This document shows positions 34,419-45,142 of a stretch of DNA of 64,000 bases, one piece after another. The translations under genes were made by a program, and so were the position numbers. The stretch comes from Sipunculus nudus. Lineage: Eukaryota; Annelida; Sipuncula; Golfingiida; Sipunculidae. Location: the NCBI GenBank assembly GCA_026874595.1, contig CM049309.1, positions 39,139,079-39,203,078 on the forward strand, written 5' to 3'. Positions within the stretch are counted from its first letter, which is position 1. Each line of letters starts with the position of its first letter. The notes beneath the pieces are model-generated. The model saw nothing but the letters and a program-made list of their open reading frames with translations. It was not told the origin of the DNA and did not search any database.

Positions 34419-34703
34419 ATGCCCAAGGTGAGAGGGAGGAGGGCAGTGTGTCCCACAAGCGAGGTCCATGGACCAGGCCATGTCAATTGTCCATACGCCC
34501 ACAGGTTTTACCGGTCGGAGGCCACAGTAGCAGGGACGAACCTTATTGTTGGTGATAGTATAATAAAATATCTTCATAATTGCCCGCACATAGACATTGA
34601 ATCCCGACCAGGAGCAAAAATTAACAATATAATTGCAGACTTGCAAGCTGATAGATTTGCCATTGCGAATAGACGCGTCATTGTTTTCCATGTGGGTGTT
34701 ATG
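34419..34703 (+). pseudogene. SGNH/GDSL hydrolase, N-terminal half (5' of gag in the Gypsy element)
   Basis: The open frame after ATG 34419 carries block I of SGNH hydrolases, LIVGDSIIKYL (nucleophile Ser), then an Arg-Pro-Gly-Ala turn (SRPGAKI) typical of this group, and the hydrophobic strand RRVIVFHVGV. Block III (G-x-N-D) is expected immediately after and is where the frame is lost: a TAG follows at 34707. The missing C-terminal half resumes at about 44672. An ATG shortly after the primer site, and lying upstream of gag, would make it the first gene of the element. The likely role is an esterase or lipase-like activity, by family only. Confidence 0.75.
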
Positions 34704-34711
34704 GAGTAGGA

Positions 34712-36260
34712 AAGTGCATATTTGTGACTTAACAAATATTTCAAGGAATATTTCACATTTCATATTTCACAAATTTAAGCTCAGTTTCAGGCATGTCAGA
34801 CTGAACAATTAATGACTTCTCATAATTGATGACACCCGACAACCAGTCATCCGGTCACACACATATAGGCTTCTCTCCCAGTTTAATCAGAGAACAGTAC
34901 ACCAAACCATTAAGGTCTATTTTAAGTCTGTACAAACAGAAATAGTGTCACAGAATGACTTATGTGTTTAGTCTTTATGAGGGAATGGTAGAACACAGTT
35001 AAAACATGTTATTTTATGAGACTCTGAATGTGTATATAAGCACTGTCCTCCAAATAGGAATTGTAGGTCAGTCTATAACGGGATGTATGTCAGGTCAGAC
35101 TTGGGATTTTCCATAGAACTTTTGTCCAATCATTGGCAATCAGATCTCACAAAAGTTAGGAAGAACACTTACACCTCTGATGTAATTGTGACCTACTTTG
35201 GGTCATCCAATAAGGTTTAGCTTTTATGACGAAATGCAGAAATATGGATATGTACGTCTCATGTGTCACGTGAAAGCTCTGTAACAAAACTATCAGTAGT
35301 GCGCACTGAGAGTCAGAGAGTCAGGGAGGCTGGGCGGCTCTCTCAGAGAGAGAGACTGTCCCAGACCGCTTGCTATTGAATAAAGACTTCTGTCATCCAA
35401 CTGGTCTTGGAACATTGTCAGCCACGCGCATCAGCAACCGTATGTGATACAGGTGGGGACATCCCCAAACCCCACTCCTGTATCATTATGGTGGAGACCG
35501 GGTCCCGTATCATTTTGGTTGATGAACCAGGATTCACTTCCAGCACATCAGTGCCAGAAAAACCAACAATGCTGCCAGCTGGGGTGAAGAATGAAGATCC
35601 CCCCCCCCCCCCCCCCCCTCACAGCCACAGGTGCCATTGACTGGTCTACCAACCCATGCATTGGAACTTCAACCCAGGTACCGTATCACAGCCTAACATC
35701 AAGAATGTCCACTCTGCTGCTTAAGGTATCAAACTTTGCTAAGAACTCTCTCTTCAAACTTTAACTTGGCTGCAGTTTTCTCAGTGCTCTGCTTGTGAAG
35801 ATCAAAGACTCTCACTGTATCTTTCAACCACAAGGACACTGTTGAGCAGTATTTTGCTTTGAGTGATTTAAAGTTGCAAAATGACATTTTTCGCTAAAAA
35901 AGTGCTGTGATATCTCAACCTGTGATCATCATTGTTCCTGACCAGCCACATAAAAAAAAATCAATATCGGGACAAGCCAGCTTCGGGCCTATGTCAACAA
36001 AACTACTGGCCATACCACGTGCACTGTGTGTTATCTCACAACAAGTTCCTCGCTATGTTCCTGCAACTACTAGAAGCAGATTTGCCGTTCTACTGCTATC
36101 TTCTGCATCACCTTCCATACCATGACTCCAGAAAGAAAAAAAGAAGCCAAGTCAGCAGAGAAGACCATAGAAGACCCCAAGAAGACAAGATTTCCTGAGG
36201 TAATGAAAAACAAAACCAGAGACTCTGAATTTTACATGCCCATTGCTTTTCACTTTACAG
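34712..36260. other. 5' region of the DIRS-like insertion, LTR-like signals
   Basis: Has TATATAAG at 35033-35040 and AATAAAG at 35379-35385, followed by GATACAGGTGGGGACATCCC, which looks like a promoter, polyadenylation signal and leader. A run of 18 C lies at about 35600-35618. Open frames at 35407-36198 have no family motif. Just upstream of the gag-like frame, CTTTTCACTTTACAG resembles a splice acceptor before ATG 36261. Confidence 0.45.
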
Positions 36261-37714
36261 ATGCCTCGCGGAACTAGCCGTCGCCCCGATGCATCCTCAC
36301 CTGCTGTGACACGAGGACGTAAACGCAGACAACCAACAGCCCTGCCAGATGGATCGGCAGTTACTCAAATGAGGACACCGCCTTCTGATATTTCTTCAGT
36401 ATTGAGCCAACTTAGAGCTGATCCCCAGGGCTCACCAGAAACAGTCGCTCAGACCCTTCAGCCATCACCGCTCGCCACTCGGGCTGCCAAGCGAAATCGC
36501 ACACGTGTGACACGTCCCCCATCTGATCCTCATGCGGACCAGCAAATATCACCAGCTATGATGCAAGTGCTGCGACAGATTGTTAATGAATCATTAGATG
36601 CACGTGATTCACAAAATAGGACAGCTGGCAGCTCTGCCTCGGGACTTATAAACAATGCCAATGTACACAATAATATTGAAGTACCACCAGCCGTGCCTAT
36701 CTCTGTCTCCCAAGGACCAGCTACCAGTCAGACCCCTGCAACAGGACCACAGCTGTCATCAAATAACTCAGAACGCACTCAGCCACATCTACATTCGAAC
36801 TCTAGTAACCAGAACCCTCAATCGTCTACTTCTGCACAACCAAGTCTGCTAAATTTCACTCCTGATCCCAGCTCACAGACCAACCGCCTCAACAGGGACT
36901 TCAGTACCCACACAGCAAACCAGACCGTGAACTCTATGTTAGGTGAGCATCCTTTACTCAAATCTGACTGTACCCGTTATGATTCTATAACTGCTGGTCT
37001 GTCTCAAAAAGATAAGGATGACATTTTGGCTCGTAAATACTTTGACCTAGGCAAACTGTTACATGATGATAATTTCAGTACAGTGGATAATAAACCTGAA
37101 TATGACCTTTCATTCTCCCTTTCTTCGAATACCCTCCCCAAATTCCATGCCAAGGAAAATGTCCTAAGATCCATACCTTGCAATCATGGGTACCAGCATT
37201 CACTAAGTACTTGTACATTAGGGCCTCTACCTACCCCGATGAGGCTTTAGGCCTTCTCCGGCACCAGCACAATGTGTGCCAACTCTACTTTGCGTACAAA
37301 TCCTCCAAGTGCTGGATTAACTATGATGTGGCATATCGGCGCCACTGGGCCAATAACCCCCCCTTTCCCTTTGGTTTCCCCTTAGACAATCTTATGGCAG
37401 AGGCTAAAAACAAAGGCACCCTGGATTGTGCTCAGCCGTTTCGTGCACAGCATGGCTCCGCCAGTCGGAAGCCAAGTAGTTCCCCCTCCAAATACCCAGT
37501 ACCTAAAGGCTACTGTACCCGGTTTCACTAATATGGTCACTGCCCCAATGCGGATCAGTGCAGATACAGGCATTACTGCTTTGGATGCAGGTCAACAGGT
37601 GCCTCTGCAAAACACCCCAAAATCCACTGCCCACATTCAAACCCCAGCAGCGACAACGCACAGCTTACCCCCACTCCCCAGAAGCAAGCCACACCACATC
37701 AGAGAAGGTGAGTT
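36261..37714 (+). pseudogene. Gag-like frame of the DIRS/Ngaro-like element (frameshifted)
   Basis: From ATG 36261 the product starts MPRGTSRRPDASSPAVTRGR (basic), followed by a long Ser/Gln/Asn-rich linker. A one-base shift near 37175 moves the conserved part (MQSWVPAFTKYL, then GLLRHQHNVCQLY) to another frame. After a TAA at 37529-37531, a Cys/His cluster reads YGHCPNADQCRYRHYCFGC. This order (disordered N-part, W..AF..Y, R.H...V, Cys/His cluster) matches gag proteins of DIRS-type elements. Confidence 0.7.
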
Positions 37715-37897
37715 ATTACCTACTCCTATCAAAATAGACAATCTCTCTACTCTGTTAGCAGGAAACGATTGTCAAGAGTATGAGTTTCTCGTTCAGGGTT
37801 TTTCATGTGGCTTCAGATTAAATCACCTTGGTCCCCTCAATTATTCAGAATCTAAAAATCACCCATCAGCATCAGGAAATATGTGTGTCTTACTAAA
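37704..37897 (+). pseudogene. DIRS/Ngaro-like RT, N-terminal part
   Basis: Frame reading LPTPIKIDNLSTLLAG, then LVQGFSCGFRLNHLGPLNY and NHPSA, the standard entry of DIRS-type RT (L...L..GF..GF...Y.G). It overlaps the end of gag in another frame and is cut by the 2.6-kb repeat. Confidence 0.8.
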
Positions 37898-40528
37898 AAC
37901 AAGGGACCTATGGGTCACGGCGCTCAGCTGTTATATATGATAAAAAAATATTATTTAGAAATGAGGCACATGCTGGTTTTGTGTGGTAATAAATATAAGC
38001 TGTATTATGAGTTGTTGTTGTTTAGCTTATGTATGATTTTGATAGTACCTTTGGAGACAGGGAAGAGGATTGATTTCATTTATTTTATTAACAAATGGAG
38101 TACTATTGTCACACAGATTTTGACTTGGCCATATAACTTATAAGCAGAACATATAATATAAAAGTTTAACTATTTATTAAAAAAAATTACAAATATTGTC
38201 CCAAATATAATTTTTATAAAAAATAATAAGAGAATCATATGATTTTTTTAAATGAAATATAACTGATATGATTATTAAAATAATATTAAAGAATATAGTC
38301 ATGAATGCATTCATGAATACATTTTGAAAGTATTTGCACGAGTATTCATATACTTTCATTTTTACCTGAATTCCTATTCTTTATGCAAGAAATTTTATAA
38401 TGGAGTACATAATCATATTCGTATTTAAATACAATTACAAAGTATTCGCACCATGTCTGGTATTTATTCAGTTTCACCAACCAATGATGTTGAGAATCCA
38501 GAATATACAAAATTCACACATTTAAATAATGATCATAAGTACCTGGTTTTATGGCTTTTATTTATTTTAAAAATAACTGTAAAAAATTCATTTTGGACTA
38601 ATTTCACATCAATGTACACACTAGACACAGTAGGAATCTAGATTAATATTATCAACTGCATCTTTGTCTATCATTAATTTCCTTCATATGATCCCTAGTG
38701 ATTAGTAATGAATAATATGATTAACTTCTTTATCATTAAAATTGAACTGAAAAATGCCATAGGTGACTGCATGGTGTTATTTGGAATATGTGACATTCTA
38801 CCCATCGATACAAGATTCTTATATCATCAGTAACTGCAAGTTAATTTCCTGTTATTATAAACTAACAAATTCCTTTTCTATTTTTCTTTAATTTGTTATT
38901 AAAAACCAATAAAAATTTATTAATTTATTGTTTATTGTTATGTTATTGGTTAAAACTACTAGATGAGTTGGGTTGGACACCTGGATCAACTGTGGCTGGC
39001 CATAAGCTGCCTGGATTCCTGTATGCCTCGCCTCAAGCATGCATAATTTGATGAAAGGTCAACAAGGTCAACATACAGGTGACTCAAGAGGGGCTGGAGA
39101 GAGCCAAAGTCTGACAGGGTCTCATAAAAAACATTAATAAAAGCTACAATTTTTGGCCAATTTCTTTCAGCTTTCTAAACTAAAAAGCTGAAATCCTAAT
39201 GTGTGCATGATATGAAAATTATATCAACAGTGCTCACAGGACACAAATGTGCCATGGTCACAGTTGGGCAAAATTTAAGGTACTAATTTTATATTTATAC
39301 TAATAACTTATAAAATTTGAAAAATTCAGAACTAATTTTGGGTATTCAATTGAATCTTGATTAAATAATGTTACATCCCTGACAAAAAAATCTCTAGCTT
39401 CAGCAATGCCCTTGTTAAGGGAGTAAATATATTTCTTGATTTTTTACAAAGTGCATTATGTTTGGGCCCATAACTTAAAAACAATTACGCAATACTGACA
39501 TCATTCTGGCATGTGCATAGAGAATGAAAAATATGTATATTATTTATGATTAAAGTCAGATCAGTGGTTTTGATATTAGGCAGTCTTGAAGTGTAACAAT
39601 GGGTTTTTAATGGAAAAACGAAGTTTTTCATTAATATCTCGAAGGTATTAAGTCCTAGTGACCAAATTCTTGGCATGGTAGGGGATTTTGGAGACATCTA
39701 ACTGTATGCCAAATTTAAGGAACTAAGAGCTGAAGCTGGGGAGCTGAGCTCTTGCAAACTGCATAACACTAGCTTGATGTAAACAATGTGTTACATGGTG
39801 CTTGAAAACTTATTAAAATCTACAGTTTTTGATCAATTGGTTTCAAATTTTTGGTGTTAACAGTTGAAATGCTAACAAAAACATGCTATGAAAATTAAAT
39901 CCACAGTACTTACAGGAAAAAAACGTGCCATGGTCAAAGTTGGGCTAAATTTAAGGTACCAATTTTTTATTTTTATTAATATTTTAGAAAATTTAAAAGA
40001 TTTTCATCTAATTTTGGGTATACAATTTAATTTTGATTAATTAAAGTTATATTACTGGAAAAAAGGTTGATAGCTTTAACATTTTTTGTGTTAAGTGATC
40101 AAAAATCTTTCCTGATTTTTTACAAAATGCATTATGTTTGGGCCCATAACTTTTTTAAATTAAATAATACAGACATAATTTCTGGCATGTACATAGGAAC
40201 TATATAGAGGAATATTTATGGTAAATATGAGGAAAAACAGATGAGTGGTTTTGATATTAGGCAGTCCTGAAGTGTGAAAAAAGGTTTTTAATAAAAAATT
40301 GAGGTTTTTCCTTAATTTCTCAAAGGAACGAAGTTGCAAAGACCCAGTTTTCGGCTTGGAAGGAGATCTTGGGGACATCTAACATTATGCCGAATTTTGG
40401 ATTCCTAGGTCTTACGGTTTCAAAACGTGCCACATCTACGGACGGACGGACGGACGGACAGACGGACGGACGACGGACAATGGACCACGACTATAGCTCA
40501 GATGACTTATAGTCAGCTGAGCTAAAAA
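37898..40528. repeat. 2.6-kb GGGACC-CTCAGCTG family element inserted in the RT gene
   Basis: Head AACAAGGGACCTATGGGTCACGGCGCTCAGCTG; tail a GACGGACGGACGGACGG tract, then GACTATAGCTCAGATGACTTATAGTCAGCTGAGCTAAAAA. CTAAAAA flanks both sides and may include a target duplication. Internally a ~650-bp unit (CATTATGTTTGGGCCCATAACTT near 39450 and 40130; GCAGTC.TGAAGTGT near 39580 and 40260) is repeated. No coding capacity. Confidence 0.88.
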
Positions 40529-41239
40529 ATTGGTCAAGAATTGGAAAAAGGTCGTATCTGTGGACCATTCAATTCTCCTCCCATGAAACAATTCCATGTG
40601 TCACCATTAGGTCTGGTGCCAAAACGAGTCGGTAAATTCAGACTCATCCACAATCTGTCCCACCCCGCAGGCGACACTGTCAACTCCGGTATCCCTCAAG
40701 AATTCTCCCATGTTCAATATCAGACCCTGGATATGTGTGTAAATATCATCCAGTCCCTGGGCAAGGGCTGTCTCATAGCAAAAGCTGACATCATGGATGC
40801 CTTCAGATTAATCCCTATATCCTCACTGGATCATCATCTCCTTGGTTTCAAAATTGACCAACAATACTATTATGACAAATGCCTGCCAATGGGATGCTCT
40901 TCATCCTGCCAAATTTTCGAGCGTTTTTCCAATGCTATTCAGTGGATTCTGCAATCCAAATACCATGTCATCCATATGACACATATTTTAGATGACTTTA
41001 TGTTTTTTGGGCCCCCAGACTCTGATATGTGTCAGACCTCACAAGAGCATTTTTACGCTTTAGCCAGTAAAATCAACCTGCCAGTCAAACAGGAAAAAAA
41101 TGTTAACCCCACTCATGTGGCTGTGCTATTTGGTATCGAAATTGATACATATGCTGGGGAGATGCGCCTACCTGAAGATAAACTTCAGAGGACTCGTGAT
41201 GCAGTCTATCAGGCAGCTCTTCATGACAAATTCAAGTGA
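40529..41239 (+). pseudogene. DIRS/Ngaro-like RT, catalytic part
   Basis: Resumes with ELEKGRICGPFNSPP, then FHVSPLGLVPKRVGKFRLIH, KADIMDAFRLIPI, MGCSSSCQIFERFS and HILDDFMFFGP. The Asp pair in LDDF and the Asp in KADIMDAF are the polymerase residues. It ends in TGA at 41237-41239; RNase H continues in the -1 frame, best explained by loss of one G. Confidence 0.9.
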
Positions 41240-41916
41240 AAAATTTACAATCCTTGTTAGGACTCCTCAATTTTGCCTGTCTGGTGGTAGCACCAGGTAG
41301 AGCCTTTCTCAGGCGTTTATACAACCTATTTATAGGGAGAACTAATTTAGTACCATACCATTGGATACGACTCACAAAAGAATCCAAGAGAGACATTTGG
41401 GCCTGGCAGACTTTCTTAGACAGTTATAATGGCCGTTCTTTATTTATCCAAGATACATGGTTATCATCAACTTCCATTGAGCTTTATACGGATGCAGCCC
41501 AAAAACTAGGCTTTGCAGCTGTCTGTCAGAATTTATGGTTCAACCATGAGTGGCCTCATTCCTGGAAAACCCGCAATATTGCTGAACTAGAGCTGTTCCC
41601 TATTGTCCTTGCAGTCGAACTTTGGGGTGATCGTTGGGAAAACAGCAAAGTATCCTTTCATTGTGATAACATTGCTTTAGTACATGTCATTAACAGGCAG
41701 ACCTCTAAAGACTCCTCTATAATGGTTCTTATAAGACGCTTAGTTGTAGCATGTCTGCGTCACAATATTATCTTTAAAGCCTCACACATCCCGGGATCTT
41801 CCAACAAAATTGCCAATCTGCTTTCTCGTTTACAGGTCAGCCAAGCCAGGAGACTGGCCCCCCACCTGGACAAATGTCCAGTCAAAAATCTGGTTCATCT
41901 GCTTCCTCAACCTTAG
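41236..41916 (+). CDS. RNase H of the DIRS/Ngaro-like element
   Basis: Starts NLQSLLGLLNFACLVVAPGR, the connection region. RNase H acidic residues lie in IELYTDAAQKLGF, IAELELFPIV and FHCDNIALVHVI, with the last in HIPGSSNKIANLLSRL where the usual D is N. It ends shortly after, with no methyltransferase-like segment before the recombinase, unlike the 59-63 kb element. Confidence 0.88.
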   Translation: MKNLQSLLGLLNFACLVVAPGRAFLRRLYNLFIGRTNLVPYHWIRLTKESKRDIWAWQTFLDSYNGRSLFIQDTWLSSTSIELYTDAAQKLGFAAVCQNLWFNHEWPHSWKTRNIAELELFPIVLAVELWGDRWENSKVSFHCDNIALVHVINRQTSKDSSIMVLIRRLVVACLRHNIIFKASHIPGSSNKIANLLSRLQVSQARRLAPHLDKCPVKNLVHLLPQP

Positions 41917-42818
41917 CCTCACAAGCGTCGGATTTGATACTCAGTGGCCTGTCTGCCAGCACGCAGAGATCTTACAGACAATCTTTAGCACTATTTTACG
42001 AATTTTGCATCAATACTGCCAGATCAACAAGTCTGCCTTGCAGTCAGGATACCATTATCAGCTTTTTTTTTATGTACAACACAAAACACTGGGCTTGTTC
42101 CACGATCCTGTCACAGCTATCTGCTATAAATTTTGTACACAGAATTGCAGGATATCATCCCCCTTCCCAAACATTCTTAGTAAAAAAAGTGCTCATCGGT
42201 TTAGCTAAACAGACCACTCAAGGGGACACACGGCTTCCTATCTCCTTACAAATGTTACACAGAATGGTTTCATCTGTCCTGAATATAACACAGGACAACT
42301 ACCTGCAAAAACTTTTCCAAGCAATGTTTCTCCTGGCATTCCACGCCTTTCTTCGTATTGGAGAAATTACATGCACCTCGTCCTCACATTTGGGAAACAG
42401 CATCTTAATCAATGAAATTTCCTTTCAAGAAGGGTCCTTTACCATCACCCTCTCGAGATTTAAACATGCTCCATTAGATCACTGTACCAGACTTCTCCTA
42501 ACGCCTAACAATGGTAATTTTTGCCCAGTGCTGGCACTTACCACATATCTGGGCCTAAGACCAAAATTACCTGGACCCCTTTTCATATTCATGGATGGGA
42601 AACCTGTCTCCAGAGCCTTCTTCAATAACATTCTGAGCAAAGTTCTTTCTCATCTTGGCCATCCACCCAATGCATTCAAAAGCCACAGTTTTCGGATCGG
42701 GGCTGCTACCCATGCTGCTACAGTAGGGCTATCAGACGATCAGATTATGAGACTAGGTAGATGGAAGTCAAAGGCCTTCCTGAAGTACATTCATCTTCCA
42801 ATCCTCTCCTCCCAATGA
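41874..42818 (+). CDS. Tyrosine recombinase of the DIRS/Ngaro-like element, intact frame
   Basis: From ATG 41874 (overlapping RNase H by 43 bases) a 314-residue frame. N-terminal SAM-like part: SASTQRSYRQSLALFYEFC. Catalytic part: Arg in FHAFLRIGEI, H-x-x-R in SHSFRIGAATHAATVG, W in MRLGRWKS, and the nucleophile Tyr in AFLKYIHLP. All R-H-R-W-Y positions are present, so this enzyme may still be catalytically competent even though the element is broken. Role: circularised cDNA integration. Confidence 0.92.
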   Translation: MSSQKSGSSASSTLASQASDLILSGLSASTQRSYRQSLALFYEFCINTARSTSLPCSQDTIISFFFMYNTKHWACSTILSQLSAINFVHRIAGYHPPSQTFLVKKVLIGLAKQTTQGDTRLPISLQMLHRMVSSVLNITQDNYLQKLFQAMFLLAFHAFLRIGEITCTSSSHLGNSILINEISFQEGSFTITLSRFKHAPLDHCTRLLLTPNNGNFCPVLALTTYLGLRPKLPGPLFIFMDGKPVSRAFFNNILSKVLSHLGHPPNAFKSHSFRIGAATHAATVGLSDDQIMRLGRWKSKAFLKYIHLPILSSQ

Positions 42819-42842
42819 ATTTATAATTCCCTGCCCCATATA

Positions 42843-43675
42843 GCCAGAATGTGACTGGCTGGGTCCTCATAGTGTAATTCTCTCTCTCAGTGGTTAGGTC
42901 AACAGCTACACCAGAATGTGACTGTTTCTTTGACTGTTGACAAGATGTCATAAATTATTTACTTTTACACATAACACTCAAATTTAAAAAAAAAAAAAAA
43001 AAAAACTATCCTGCATCATACAGAATCAGCACCAGAATGTGACTGGTCATCCTATTCTGTATAACAACTCCCAGCTGAGCGGATCTCATCCCCGTCCCGC
43101 TTTCACCAGAATGTGACTGGTCTTCCCAAGTCAAATAATAATCCCATATATCTCCCCTGTCCTATGTGCACCAGAAAGTGACTGGTCTTCCCAGGTTAAA
43201 TAATAATCCCATATATCTCCCCTGTCCTATGTGCACCAGAATGTGACTGGTCTTCCCAAGTTAAATAATAATTCCATATATCTCCCCTGTCCTTTGTGCA
43301 CCAGAATGTGACTGGTCTTCCCAAGTTAATATAATAACTACCAAATATCTCATCCCTATCCTGCTTGCACCAGAATGTGACTGGTCTGCAATTGGGACCA
43401 ATAACAGGCATTATGAAATTTGTGCAGTCAGATTTGGGTTCTGGAGCTCGTATATATATTTAATGGTGTTACAGCTTATTTTAATTGTTACCCTTTTGGT
43501 AACATACAATTACACCACGCATTATACCTTTCAAATGAATCTTTTTCCTTTTATCTTTCAAATGCTTGTCTAATTTTGCATATATGTTTTGTGTGATTAC
43601 TTTAATGCCTAACACTATGTTGACATGACATATTATTGTCTATATATCCTAATAGTTGCCAGAATGTGACTGGCT
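42843..43675. repeat. CCAGAATGTGACTGG array downstream of the recombinase
   Basis: Nine exact or near copies start at about 42843, 42911, 43032, 43106, 43171, 43236, 43301, 43370 and 43659. Five form a 65-bp tandem with GTTAAATAATAATCCCATATATCTCCC. The motif has CCAG/CTGG inverted ends around a 7-base centre. Confidence 0.9.
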
Positions 43676-44671
43676 AACACGTTGTAATGATATGCTGCTT
43701 TTTCAAATACCCCCAGGGGTTGGACTGGCTCAACAATGCTCTTCATATCATTGTTTTATCAATCACTTTAGAATAATATCAATCACTTTAGAATAATATG
43801 TTAAGGCCACTTTTTCATATTACTTTGGTTTACATTTGTGTTGGTTAGTATCTTATTGTCCACATGCTATGTGTGAAAGAAAGGTTCATTTTTAAATGTT
43901 TGGAGATTCAGGTAAATTGTCAGGAGGGTCAGGTATTCGGTGGGGAGCCTTGCCAAGGCAAGGCTATGGCGTTTTATGTCCCCACTGAGCATACTCTCTA
44001 CTAGGCCATAGTTAAAATTATATATTATATATATCCTACCAGAACATTATGTAAACGCTGCATATTATGGTCAATGTTATGGCATGTGTGTTTAGGGTTT
44101 ATGGACTGTACATATACATTATTGATTGTGGTTTAGGGATTTTTGCACTGTATGTTTATGCCACAAATTAATTGTTATTCTTTATTCGTCATTAATAAAT
44201 GACATTTTCAATCATTTCAGGTGTTAGTAGTTTCTGGAGTGTCTGCACAAATGTAAATTTGGGGCATTTCAGATTTTTTTGCATGTATATGTTGTAAAAC
44301 TAAACACAAAAAAAAAAATTTCATATGTATGTTGTACACGATAACTTTCTCTTATTTCTGTGTCATAAATGTAATATGATATAATTTAATGTCTCTATCT
44401 AATTGATAGGTTAGGAATAGGTTTAAAAAACCCACATTAAACAGTGTGGAACTGTCAATGTTAGATTTGATGCAGTTATGTCTATCTCAGATGTTTATAT
44501 GTAATGTCATCAAAATGACTGTATTGCTTTAAATACAATAATTGCTAGAGTACTAGAGCAAAATGCAACATCAACTGCATGTTGGCATTCATTTATATTG
44601 AGAAATTCTCATGTGTTGGTCCATACCAAATCATCAGGTATCATGATGCTCTCTTGGCTATAAGTTTTAAT
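43676..44671. other. 3' region of the DIRS-like insertion, no gene
   Basis: AT-rich. A short direct repeat, AATCACTTTAGAATAATAT, is at 43771-43808. Nothing else is recognised up to where the hydrolase frame resumes. Confidence 0.5.
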
Positions 44672-45005
44672 GGTCATGAGCAGTCTTCAGACACCATAGG
44701 TGAACAGTTTAGCAGACTGATAGGGTTGGTGAAACAGCGGGCCCCAGGCGCAGTGGTGGGTCTGTCATCAATTTTACCTATGGCAAGGGACACGGCTGCA
44801 CAAAACGACACAGTGGTTAAAGCGAACAATACCTTGAAACGAGTTGCCAAGCGGACCGGTGTACATTTCCTGCCGTCGTACAGGCCATTCTTGAAAGAAA
44901 AGGCAGCAGATGAGACTTTGTTCGCAGGGACGGTCTTCACCTAAATTTTAAGGGGACGGAGGTTTAGCAGAAATATTTGTCAGGCAGTGTAATAAGGCTG
45001 CAAGG
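44672..45005 (+). pseudogene. SGNH/GDSL hydrolase, C-terminal half
   Basis: Resumes with EQSSDTIGEQFSRLIGLVKQ, then VVGLSSILPMARD. After a first one-base shift it reaches DGLHLNFKGTEV, which is block V with the catalytic Asp and His. A second shift leads to AEIFVRQCNKAA. Both shifts look like single-base losses, so this half is dead as well. It completes the frame cut at 34703; together they give roughly 200 residues, the usual size of short SGNH hydrolases in mobile elements. Confidence 0.72.
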
Positions 45006-45142
45006 TGCCACAAACTAAAGATATTATGTGCCATAGATGACTATATGACTCTGAGCTCACTTTTGATGTTTAATATATATATCACATGTTATTGTGAAGT
45101 TCATCGGTGATAGTGGTAGGTCCCAGAGGTAAGAAAAAAAAA

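Larger units (their letters stand above)
34704..44671 (+). mobile_element. DIRS/Ngaro-like tyrosine-recombinase retroelement inserted in the hydrolase frame
   Basis: Contains a gag-like frame with a zinc-finger-like Cys cluster, RT with an LDDF active site, RNase H and a tyrosine recombinase in that order, on the same strand as the host Gypsy. Boundaries are set only by where the hydrolase frame breaks and resumes. No target duplication is seen, which fits this class. The RT is split by a 2.6-kb repeat. An alternative is that 34740-35460, which looks LTR-like, belongs to a further element. Confidence 0.7.

Noticed and set aside
42980-43010. Poly-A run as a retroposition tail
   Set aside because: It lies between motif copies inside the DIRS-like element and has no target duplication or LINE end next to it.
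43032-43384. CRISPR-like array (15-bp motif with regular spacing)
   Set aside because: The spacers are themselves repeats, the motif is short, and the context is a eukaryotic retroelement.
34419-45005. Idea that the hydrolase belongs to the DIRS/Ngaro-like element (Ngaro elements do carry such enzymes)
   Set aside because: The N-half lies before and the C-half after that element, in the right order for interruption. Circular permutation would give the reverse order. Not fully excluded without other copies.
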